Positions 12,101-22,358 of a stretch of 64,000 nucleotides of DNA are shown piece after piece. The notes beneath the pieces were generated by a model. That model was not told the origin of the DNA. It saw only the letters and a list, made by a program, of their open reading frames with translations, and did not search any database. Both the position numbers and the translations under genes were made by a program. Each line of letters opens with the position of its first letter. The stretch's first letter is position 1. This DNA is from Dipylidium caninum (taxonomy: Eukaryota; Platyhelminthes; Cestoda; Cyclophyllidea; Dipylidiidae). Location: positions 620,001 through 684,000 of the forward strand of contig QEYB01000266.1 in assembly GCA_017562135.1 (NCBI GenBank), given 5' to 3'.

Positions 12101-15100
12101 GCTGGCTCACAGAAGTGCGCAGAATGCTATGGTTGTCAAGTAAATAGGTTAAAAACAATTCAGCTGACATGCTCAATTTTAATCCGTAGCTCTTCCTAAC
12201 TTTGACGGAGCCTTTATCGGTGAAAACTCCGCATGTGTGGAACCGTGGGCTAATTCTTTCGACCCACAAGAACACACTGGCTGTCAGAGCTACCCGTCAA
12301 TGAAGGGGCAGTTTGGCGTATGCATTTATATATAGTCACTTTAATTCGCAACCTTTCCACAATCAACTTATAGGCCTTTGTTATTTCATAGATTAACTTT
12401 GCGCGTTGTCAAGGTCTCGTTATGCACGGGGACAAAAGTGAAGCTTTGGCCTGGGTTCGACACCTAGCCCTTGAGATGCTATCCTTGGCCCCCTCTTTTG
12501 TGACAGTCGCAAAGAGAGCAGCTTTACAAAACCTCGAGATTGCCGCCCAAATGGACCCACTCCTCGAGTCGATCAAGTCCACTGATCGTGTTGCCCTCCT
12601 CCACCCCACTGGTCCTGCTCGCCGATATCGACGTTCTTTTCTTACCGCCATTGTCAACTCCTCGCTCAGGCGGGTGATTGGAACGACGGTGACCGCGACG
12701 TCTAGACGAGGTGGTGCTGGTGGTGGTGGGGGCAGCAGCTTGAGAAGAACGACAGCAAATGCCAATCCCCAAAAGCCGTCGGAAGCGGAACAATTGGCTA
12801 AATTGTGGTCAGATTTCTACGTATCAGAAGTTGCTGAATTCAGCTTTACTGTGGGTTTCCTTATTTTGACTTGAGATGACGGGTAGATCTCATCTCTTTA
12901 AATATATAAAATAATAGCCTTAAAATGATGTGAAATTTTCTATTTCGTTAGGTACATACTCTCAATGTTCGGTAAAATAACATAATACTCCTAGCATCCA
13001 ATCGCCGCTTGAGGCACAAACATTTGAAGCCTGACAAGCAGCAATACACTACTTATAGTTAGTTTATTATGCAGTTTACCAAACCGTAAAAGATGCTATT
13101 TTTCGTGAATGCTCTCGATGTAATGCTCGAATAAAGTAGTGGAAGCGAACCATTTATGTGTTATATTGTGTTCCTTAGCTTACCGAGTGGATGTATAGCG
13201 TGGAGTATCTGATGGATTGTCTTTACGCCTTCCACTACACCGAAGGACTGGTTTACCCTCCCGCGCTGTCAAATCAGCATCTAACACGTTCATCCACTAT
13301 AAGTGGAGATCCTGAGGATGGTGCTTTTCACACGCCTTCCTCATACTCCTCCCCTTCTTGCTTTCCTGGCGCCCCCACCGACAATTTTACTGAATGGTTT
13401 TCTCTCGATGTGGAGTTGGCCTTCCGTCTTGGTTTGCTGATGTTGGCTCTACCCCGGCCTCAGCATACGGTGGCCGCCATGGAAGTCCGTCTATCGATCA
13501 CGAAGCCTCGCTGCTTTCACGCCTTTACCGTCTGCCTCTCAACTCTGCTTGTCCTTGGGTCATCGAGAGCGTCCGGCGTGAGGCACAGCTTCTAGCTGAT
13601 GAGAAGAATCGTTTTGGTGATTGTTCCGGTGAGACGAAGTGCTTTAAAATCAAATAAGGCGCTCTTTTCGTAAACCAACGCAGTTGGGACCTGGATCACA
13701 TTTTCGTGATTCTGTTGGACAAATAACTTGTTGGTATATCAAATTTTTAGTGGGATTAGGAAATTTTTTTATCACAGGAACTATTTTTAAACCCCTATCA
13801 CCAAACAAATTATTCCTAACAAATAACTTTCACCGGCTTTCTGATTTAGCTGCCTACGTGCCTTATTCGTTGAGCGAATTTCTCTTTCAAATGCTGGCCG
13901 GTTCGGAGCCATTGCAACCGTCGAATGCTCTATCACCGTCAACTCCGCTACCCCCCAGCGGTTACCGAAGATGGCGTGGAGGGCGAAAACTCAAGCAGTC
14001 GTTCGGTCTATGCGGTTTCGGATGACGCGACGGCGGGCGCATCGAACGTGGCTCCCTCCACTGCTCAGCCCACCAACGGAGTGGCCTGTCTCCCGCTGGC
14101 TGTGCGTATCCAACAGCTCGGTGGAAACTTCGATTCAGAGACCTCTTCGTCACTTCCAAGTCACGGACCCAGGTGCGTTAGGAGGATTGCTTTTGCCTAC
14201 AGCTTATATCCGCTTTCAGTAGAGCCTAAACATAAATCCCTCCTGAACGTGTTAAAGATGGTGATTTTACCCCTGTTACAGAGATGACGGTGAGCGGGCC
14301 TTCGCTTTAGCGCGACACATTTTCGGTCACCGTACTCGCATTCCAGAAAAGGTGGCACCTATGCTTGTTGAATGTCAGCGCTGGCAAATGCAATCCTTCA
14401 TTCTTCGCATCCTTCGTTACTACAAGGACGACCCTCGCCGGATCTCAGACTTAATTGAAAGTCTCCTTGATCCCAGCCTGAACAGCTCCTTCAGATCTCC
14501 ACCTCTGTGGTTCTGTCTTTCAGCTAATATTGAGGAGATGATGCAGTTTCGCCATGAAAGTGAGGCGCCGTTATCAGGCAAAACTGAAGAATCTAAGGAT
14601 CGTCCTACTATTGTGGAGCGCGAAAAATGTGCCACAGAGGACAGAATTCTGGTACCATTGACGTCTCCTTTGGAAGATGAAAGAAAAGGGAATGAATCGT
14701 GTAGTGGTGGGGGAAGTGCTAATGCCATAAGCGTAACAGATTCTCCCTTTTCCCCTCCAGGTGCGTTTCAGTAGACTTTTAGTGAGTATGAAAATGACGG
14801 TTTGCTTATTGCTTATTACTTATTAGAACCACCAGTGGCGGACAGTGGAGTCGAAAATAGGAATCATCATGTCTCTTCTGAGCAGGCCTCTACTTCAGCC
14901 GGCGAGGACACTGATACACTTTCCGATTCCAAGGTGGGTTGCTTGGCCTAATCGTTCTTTATCAACTTCTAGTTGACTCATTCTAAATTCTTTGACGACC
15001 AGACCTGGGATAAGCGTTTTCGCTGCACCAATTTGCGTGATCCGAGACGTCTTAACCGTCACTCCGTGGGGATGGCGGCCGTGGACAGCAGTGCACCCCG

Positions 15101-18100
15101 AAACTACGAGCAGTGATAACTCACCTACTAACAATCGCAGAACCTTCCTCTTTCGTCTTCCTGAGGAGGCAACATCTGCTGCGACTGCTTCTGGAGGCGG
15201 TGTCAATGGCGCCAGACGTCGAAATTGCGATTCTTCTTCAGATTGCCCTTCCTCCTCCACAGGCGAAGAGTCGAAGTCCATCTCTAGAGCTTCACCACCG
15301 GTTAAGACCCTCGTTCAACCGGTAATCTGTTGTCAACGCCTACTTTTAGGTTTTCGTCGGCTTAATACCCTTGTCTATTTGAAAAAAAAATTATGCAGCA
15401 ACTCGTTTGGTTTCATACTCATTTCTTATTTAATTAATGCCACATAGAAAAATAGGATTCGTGTTCCTTAATGGAAACTTTTCACGAATCCGTCAAACAC
15501 ATTCACAATCCCCGAGAGTTGCTTTAAATTTGCTATTGCTTTGGCTCAACCAAATGCAAATAGAAACTGAAATACTCTGAAAGAGTGAAACGCTACGTAG
15601 AAATTATGACTTCCTGTACCGAATTACGACCTATTAATGGCTTGGGTTTGTTTTCTATTTAGCGAGCCACGGTTGGTTACGGGCTGAAATGTACGATTCC
15701 GGATCAGCGTCCCACTGAGTCCTATGCGCAACACATCTTTCAGTTGGCCAAGAGCATCCGCCTCGCTGCTGGTGGACCTAACGCCAGTGTGTCCGTTTTC
15801 AATGCTGAGGCGGTAGCGCACGGGCCGACGAATCAAAATCTACAATTTGCTGCCTTCCAAGTGAGCTTTTCCAGTGCTCTTTTCTTTTTCTCCTTTGTGG
15901 TGTCGATTTCCTATTTAAATGCTTGGTTAGAGATATTAGGTGTCCCTACGAGTGTCAGTGGGGCGATCTCGCATTTGTATTTTTTTTTCTTAAGGTGAGC
16001 TTTTATGCACTGGGTCTCATGAATTTGCAGCAGCCCTCATGGAAGAGCAGGACGTACTCACGCCACGTGGCCTGGTTAAGTCAGCAGATATTTGAGATAG
16101 AGCTCCCAGCGGCTTTCATGTTATTACATTCCTGGCGCAACCACTTCACCACTGAGGAAGTGACAGCTGTCGCCTATCAGCTCTTCAAGAGGGGCAACCA
16201 AAGTGTAAGTATCACTTTCAATCTGGGGTTTAATATCTGGCCAACTTTGTAAATTTTGACATTATTTGACACAGTTCTGCCTTTTAGTTGTCGAAGTTGG
16301 CGGGCGAGTTGTGTCTATCCAGCTTGACGGATTGTACAACACTGAAATCTGAAGCCATCAAATGTGCGCTATCCCAACTTTCGGCCATGCCCGAAATGTT
16401 GGAGCGCGGTCTGCTGTGCATCGAAGAGAAGGTGAACACCCCGCCCTTCGGCATTGTACCCGATCTTCATTTTCAACTGGCCACCTACTGGTTCCAGCTC
16501 TACGAAACTACCAAACATCGAGTGCCCAAGAGGCGTGCGTTAGCAAAGAGAGTGACGGCGCCGCCAATGCCTGTTGCGGAAGCCCGTCCTCCCACCAATG
16601 ATTACAATGCGTGGCCTGGTGACTTTCAGCGGCCCGTTCATCCCTCCATCTCTGAATATGTTTACTTCCCCAGCTCCAATCTCAACCCCATTGCCGCGAC
16701 CACTGCTTCTGGGCCAGCCTTAGTTCAGGCGTTAGGGCAATCATTTTCTTCCCCCTTCTATCCTGCCTTTCCTGTACAGCTACCACAGCAGGTAAAATTT
16801 CACCATTATTATTGCTCAAACTCTAAATTTTGACACTTCTCTGTTTATTCTTCACATTTATCTTCAAGGTGAATGTTCCTCTTCAACCCATGCAGCAAGT
16901 GACTACTCCATCTCTTGTCCCTCCTGTCTGCGAAATCTATTCACGGCAATCTGGCCTTTGTTCCACTTCAACCTCTTCTGTCATCTCTCCTCAGATTGCT
17001 CCCCTTACTCAGGGTGAGCTGCAATCTAGTTTTATCGTTCTGGCCCGTTTCCTAGTCTTCTTAGTTGTAATCTGCAATGAGATATTTAAAAAGTCCTCTA
17101 TTGCATCTCGTTTATCCGCGTATAATTGTTTTGCGAACGAGGGGCCGAGGTGTGAGTCAGACTTTGGGTTATTTGCAAAATGCTAACACAGAACCCTCCA
17201 TACACATCACTTTATGCCCGGAGTAGGTGACCTTATATATTCGTCTCCGCCTTTCTGCCTCAGATGATATTGAGGACTACCTCCATCGAACGATGCTGAC
17301 TGAGGATGATGAATCATCCGAACCCTCTGTTTATATTACCCCTGTGTCTGCCGCTGTCGAGAGCGTGGAACCCACCAACTTGGGCGTCTCGCCTTTCCAA
17401 GAGGAAGACGTGTCGACAGAACGCGAAGAAGGAGAATCGCAGACGGAGACTTCAGTCGAGGCTGGGCCTTCCACCTGCTTGAATGCCGACGAGCCCATAG
17501 ATGAAAATGTTATTCGGGAGTTGGAAAGGAAGGCGCGAAATTTTTTACTTCGTAGCTTCCGTTCATTTCTATACGGGATCGAGAAACTCTTCCCCACGCA
17601 GGTTAGCGAATTCCTACAGACAAATTTGGCTGAAGATGTCGCTCTGTATGTATATTTAAAAGCAAGGCAGTAACAACCGAAAACGACATAATTGTTACGT
17701 GTCTATTCATGTCAATCGTCTTTTTCGCAAGGACTGCCTTTTGGAGACATTGTAAACGGTTTATTTTAATTTAAATGTTTGAACCTTCGGCAAATAACTT
17801 GTTCATCAGAGGATGCAAAATCTCGAACTGTTATACAACCTGGATTTATTTCCGGCCAATTTATGTGATTCAAGCCCCAAGTGCGAATATAATTATATTG
17901 GCTTCTCACGAGTAGACTTCCAGTAGACCTCTCGATTACCATTATCACAGTGCTTTCAGTAGTCAAAATTTGTTTGTTTTTTAATCCACCCGCAGACTAC
18001 CCAGCTTGTTTCTACGTCGCCGCAATCGCGATGCGGAGGCGACAAGTTTTGCCACTGGCAACACCGCCATCATCATTTAGACGGTGAAAATGTGTCCGCT

Positions 18101-19575
18101 TTGTTCCAGCACGATTCCCTTGTTAATCGCGTGCCAGTGACTGACGCCAGAGGTGATGATTACACCCCTTGGAATGCTGATAAACGTCCTTGGGCTGGTT
18201 GCGGCGAGTCCCGAACTTCTTCCGAGAAAATATTCTCCGCGCTCTGGAGGTAGCAGAGATGTTGGGCGATGGAGCCGTCTCTATTTATTGCAAACGTATG
18301 ATGAAATGCATTCCATGCCCCCTTATCATGACAGCAATCACAACAAAAGTGTTAAGGAATCACTTTTCAAATTGCTTCGTCTCGTCCGCCTCTCCACTCC
18401 ATCCCCAATGCGGGATGGGCGGATACCCGTGGTGCTCCTCCATGGCGTTATACCCAGTGTTGCGGATGGGACCCCCTGTTTATAATCCCCCATGGGAGTC
18501 GAAGTTGTTCTTGCAACAGCACCAAGTGCCCATTTATGCAACGGTGGATGAGAATGCAATCACTGACACTATAACAAACCCTCTGAACATCGAGTTACTC
18601 GAACAAATGGTCGATAGGATACACTATCTGTAAGATTTTTTGATACCCATTTAGGAAAGACTTTCATTTATGACCAAAATTTACGTTAAGTCAGGACTTT
18701 AGAGTCCTTAAAAGGAGAACAAACCCGAAGTTAAGTACTTACTTGACTATCTTATTTCCCTGTTAACCATTTGTCTCCGTGTAAGAGTAAACTACCACTG
18801 GAAAGGCACGGTGTCATGGAAGAATTCGTTAGAACGACCGGTCGTTGTAGGATAGTTTTCTATTAGAAAGCCGTTGCACTATTCGATTCGGACTGGTTGA
18901 CCAGCTTTCTCAGGTAGCATTCATTTATCGCACAACTACTTCGCGTAAAAATCATCTTCTGCGTCAGATACATTATTCTACTTATTAAGTATAATTAATT
19001 CTTTATTACCTTGTGTACTTATGCCCTTGACATGAATCCGTCGGTTTGACCCCCTTTTAATGAGAACTTCGGCGTGGATTAAAAATCGTGGTATTTTTGT
19101 TATTCTAAGCCAATTTAATAGCAAGAAGATTAGGTCCTATAATTCGCATTAATTTCTCCAACAGTTCATGGGAATTACCTGAGCCCACGGGCTGCCCAAC
19201 ACAGCAAAAGTCTCTCAAGCAGTACATATTTACATCTTGTATAGGTTTCATCTGCAAATTAACACTCACCTCCGACATCTGAGCCGATCCCAAGAAGGAT
19301 GGGGCGAGTTGGTGGATATGGTGCTAAGCGCCTACTTGGCAAATCAAAGAATACCATCGAAAAATAAGGCCCTGGCTTGGGAGTGTCTGTTCAGACGAAT
19401 CGAACAATACTCGAGGAATGCGCCTGCCCTTTTGGAGCGGGTCGTCGCATCTATTGAAACGGTTAATATGCGGTTCCCACCCCCTTCAATCACCGCGGCG
19501 CTTGCTGCGGCTACGAGGTTCAACGGTATCCCTTCGGGCGGGCCGCCGCCACAGATACCACCCTCTTCATCGTAA
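9130..19575 (+). CDS. ZSWIM8: ZSWIM8/EBAX-1 orthologue, SWIM zinc-finger Cullin-RING ligase receptor
   Basis: Known role of the family: substrate receptor of a Cullin-RING E3 ligase that ubiquitinates Argonaute during target-directed microRNA decay. Exons: 9130-9280, 9448-9684, 9769-9894, 10003-10175, 10260-10341, 10432-10521 plus 10596-10747, 11112-11479, 11893-11954, 12414-12850, 13179-13628, 13850-14172, 14282-14760, 14827-14933, 15003-15321, 15663-15860, 15995-16204, 16288-16791, 16869-17013, 17264-17601, 17996-18629, 19245-19575, giving about 1970 residues (human about 1840). Diagnostic blocks: FYSFPSNEENIRLYSCLSAG before the SWIM finger, the finger CxC-x6-CPH across the 9895-10002 intron, PPISESLSKLNKNELQLFAQ after it, GMAAVDSSAP, FYALGLMNLQQPSWKSRTYS, and a C-terminal low-complexity tail. 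Frame breaks at about 13490, 13951-13956, 15096-15099 and 18188-18194 are probably consensus errors; one near 10530-10595 could be a 74-nt intron. The ATG at 9130 is the first in the open frame, but an upstream exon is possible. Confidence 0.9.
9895..10002 (+). other. 108-nt in-frame intron splitting the SWIM zinc finger
   Basis: This stretch is a multiple of three and has no stop, so it reads through as 36 extra residues. Removing it (donor GTACTA, acceptor TCAG) makes the finger C-T-C, six residues, C-P-H, the same spacing as in vertebrate ZSWIM8. Retaining it would place more than 40 residues between the CxC and CxH halves. Confidence 0.75.
13485..13500 (+). other. Frame break in ZSWIM8 (about one base missing)
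   Basis: The family block ending in ALxVKL-like residues is read as AAMEVRLS in one frame, and the next conserved block (HEASLLSRLYRLPL) lies in the frame one base back with no room for an intron. The exon length (450) is one base short of that required by its flanking splice phases. Confidence 0.75.
13951..13956 (+). other. Frame break in ZSWIM8 at a run of six C
   Basis: The frame is open up to the C run, and a coding-like Ser-rich frame continues one base later. The exon 13850-14172 is one base longer than its splice phases allow, so one C too many in the consensus explains it. Confidence 0.7.
15096..15099 (+). other. Frame break in ZSWIM8 at a run of four C
   Basis: The conserved motif GMAAVDSSAP is in one frame and its direct continuation ETTSSDNSPT is in the next. 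Three Cs instead of four would restore the family motif exactly. The exon 15003-15321 is one base too long for its splice phases. Confidence 0.85.
18186..18195 (+). other. Frame break in ZSWIM8 near CCTTGGG
   Basis: The phase-0 frame entering the exon at 17996 reaches a stop at about 18251. The family-like C-terminal block (NILRALEVAEMLGDGAVSIY) lies one base back. The exon length (634) is one base short of that needed to join the last exon. Confidence 0.65.
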
Positions 19576-20078
19576 TCACGACAGCATTTATCCTTCTTTC
19601 TGTACTGCTCTTTCTTCATTTTCGTGGTTTGGCTTTGTATTCACTTACCAATTCTTAACTTATTCAGAAATACTGATTGTTTTATATTTTCCGTGTTGAT
19701 AAACACAAAGGGGCTAGTGACTGATCTTCAGAAGGCCATCGACTCACCGTCTCCATGACTTGCCGATAGCAAAATACTCAGGATTTTAAACGGTTTGCGT
19801 AGTTCTGTGGCTAGCTATTGTTTTACCAAAAGTGAGTAAAAAGGCAATCAAGAGGGGTTTTTGAACCCACTGCTTGACCGGATCCCGCGTTATGTAACGG
19901 AGAGGCGGTTTATCCAATGAACACCATTAGTACACGGGATGAAACCACTAGAATGGGTAGATTTTCATTTGGCCAACAGACATTAACAGACCTTGATGTC
20001 AACAAACAAAAACGGAATGCAGAGTTGCACGACACAGAATTTTTGGGAGGAGAGGTTAGACGGCTGACTGCTCATGGT
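19576..20078. other. Convergent intergenic gap between ZSWIM8 and clathrin light chain
   Basis: This contains the two 3' UTRs, which run towards each other. No clear AATAAA was identified for either gene. A tRNA-like patch at about 19840-19915 was considered and rejected. Confidence 0.6.
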
Positions 20079-20907
20079 TTAGTGGCACGCACTGGGGGGA
20101 TTGTTCTTGAGAGAAAGAAGCAGAGATCGAAATCGAGTGACATCTTTGGTGGTTGAGGCACCAGTTGCGGATTTAAAGATAGAATCGCCGGACGAAACGG
20201 TCACTGTAAGATCGCAAAGTTGGCACACTCGTTCCCAAACTGCAGAGTCAGAAGGATCAACTTTGGAAACCGATTGAGAAAGAAGCATAGATTTGGTCCG
20301 ACGCGCCTGCAACTCTTCTTCATGTGCTAGATTTTGTTTTTGAGCTTTGGCTAGGTTTTTCTTGTACCAAGTCTGCCATTCAACTAGCTCCTAAAATATT
20401 CGATAAAGATAACTAACCGATGTGATCTCTGAGCATTGCAGCGCACCCACTTCGAAATTGCACAGTTACCTACTGAATATAACGGAATAACCAATGTCTG
20501 ATGCATTTTTTATTGCCTGGGTCACGGGTAGCGCTACACCAAATGGAAAGTGTTACTTGACAATGTTGTAGTGCACAATGGGCACGAAGTTGTGCGGAAA
20601 GGTTGAGGAGGTAAGCCGTAATCATGTTGTGTATAAAGCCCTCAGTTACCTTTTTCGCGTTTTCTTTCATTGCCTCGTTCTTTGCCGCCTCATTAGCATC
20701 TTTTTTCTCAATATTTGCATTATATTCAGTTCGCCACCGCCTAACTGATTCTGGTTCATTATTCGCGTATTCTTGCTGCACAACGTGGCTGCTATTTTTT
20801 TCAGGCTCTTGCGGATCTATGCCAAATGGAACATAGGAGATCTCAGCCTCAGCATTCCTCAGGTCATCCTTTCCTTTAGAAAGGAAGGCGTTGGTAAAAA
20901 TATCCAT
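20079..20907 (-). CDS. CLTA: Clathrin light chain
   Basis: Regulatory light chain that binds the clathrin heavy-chain hub and tunes coat assembly in endocytosis. Two exons: 20650-20907 (residues 1-86) and 20079-20390 (87-189), joined in phase 0 through GTAACT and TTTTAG. Recognisable features in order: an acidic N-terminal segment (AFLSKGKDDLRNAEAE), the junction EPESVRRWRTEYNANIEKKD that opens the heavy-chain-binding helix, a long charged coiled coil ending ELVEWQTWYKKNLAKAQKQN, and the C-terminal WERVCQLCD...TTKDVTRFRSLLLSLKN signature of the family. At 189 residues it is shorter than vertebrate light chains (about 220-250), mostly at the N terminus. The symbol is by family; invertebrates usually have one light-chain gene, so CLTA versus CLTB is not meaningful here. 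Confidence 0.92.
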
Positions 20908-22358
20908 CGGAATGCAGTATAAGCGGCGCGGGGAATGGGGATTCGGTATGAGGTCAGAGAAAATGGAAAAATAAAACTAAACATGCTTGATAATTAAACA
21001 AGCATACGACCTTAAATATCCAGTTCGGCACAGCCATTGCTAAAGGCTGGGATTTTTCGTGAAAGTGGCGCAGTACGCCTATAATTCTTCGCATCAACAA
21101 ATTCGCATCCGCCACTCTTCCAAATAAGGGTAGCACAGGTTCAGGAACTTAGCGTTAATTTTTGTAAAACAATGTCAAGGAGTTCACTAAATACCCATAT
21201 ATATTTAGCGTATTCCACCTATTTGTCCAATTAACTCAAATAACAATTTTACTGAGGCTACCAATGTCTGCTCCGAGGCATTTAAGCCGTTTAAACAGCT
21301 CACTTTTTCTCGTCAACCAAACGAAGTTCACACGCATTTTTATAACATTGGTGGTTAGCGCGGTTTTCGAGCGTCCTGTGCTTGAGTCGACATCCACTTG
21401 GAAATGGCTGAAATAATCTGCAATCTAGCCTCGGAGTGTGGTTACGCAGATATTCTTGTACGTTGAATATACCATACGCAGGTATCTTCATATGTTTATC
21501 TTCCACAGAATGTCACTATGGCATAGACTCCACTGAAGACAAGCTTTTTTAATTTGCCATATTTTCACCTTTTATCAGTTCAGCTGTTTATCGTTGCCAG
21601 TCTCTTAATATGCCTGCTCCTGCTTTTTCAACATTTGAAGGCCCTAGTACTAACTGTACAAATCCTGGCTAACTCATAACGCCACGCTTTTATGCGCAAG
21701 CTTCGGCTGAGAGGAGTGACACTTCTTTCCCTATTTTCAAAATGCCCATATTCAACCATATATTTTGAAATTTGAGCCATATGCTCCGTTATCTAAACGA
21801 AGTTAGACTCTCAAAATCCCTAATGATTTCTTCCTAAGCCCGTCGGACACGTTATATCCTCCGAAGTGACGGAAAAGGCGGAAAAAGCCCAAACCCAAAT
21901 TCCCGGATCCCCGGAAGAACTTGAAACCTGTAACGTCTTTCTACTAGATTTGCACGTCGTCCGAAAGCACCTCGATAGAATGTCAGAGTACGCCGAAAAA
22001 CTCATGGGTTGCCCTTCCTACCTTAGCATTCCTTTTTCGAAACAAGAGTAGGTTCCTTCTTTTCATATCTCCAAGAATAATTAAAACTACACTACTGGAA
22101 CTAAGAAAGGCTTTAAATATGTCATTAGCCTCACGCACTCGGCTACGAGAGATTATCCTGAAAACGGTAAGTAACTTTAGTTGGTTTTATCCTAGGATAC
22201 CAGATAAAAAATGTTGAAACCATCACCGTCGCAAACTATGATTTCTGCCAACGATTAGAAGAACTTTGCTCAGCTTTTGTAGGCTAATAAAATAGGTGCT
22301 ACTTATCAATAGGTTTGGTTTTTCTGAGTGGAAGGAAATTATTTGAGCTATACAATGG
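20908..22358. other. Gap between clathrin light chain and RPC2
   Basis: This holds the 5' flank of the clathrin gene and the 3' UTR of RPC2. Apart from the possible exon at 21842-22051 I see no coding signal. Confidence 0.5.
21842..22051 (+). CDS. Possible exon of an unrecognised small protein
   Basis: An acceptor-like TTCTTCCTAAG (ending about 21838) is followed by an open, charged frame ending at a TAG at 22049-22051. It includes VTEKAEKAQTQIPGSPEELE and VVRKHLDRMSEYAEKLMG, which looks like an amphipathic helix. No ATG or partner exon was located, and I do not recognise a family. It may be a chance frame. Confidence 0.25.
   Translation, partial: VGHVISSEVTEKAEKAQTQIPGSPEELETCNVFLLDLHVVRKHLDRMSEYAEKLMGCPSYLSIPFSKQE

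Noticed and set aside
19840..19915. tRNA-like patch on the minus strand (GGTTCAAAAACC box followed by a T run)
   Set aside because: No 7-bp acceptor stem or standard anticodon arm could be drawn; only a partial B-box and a small palindrome support it.
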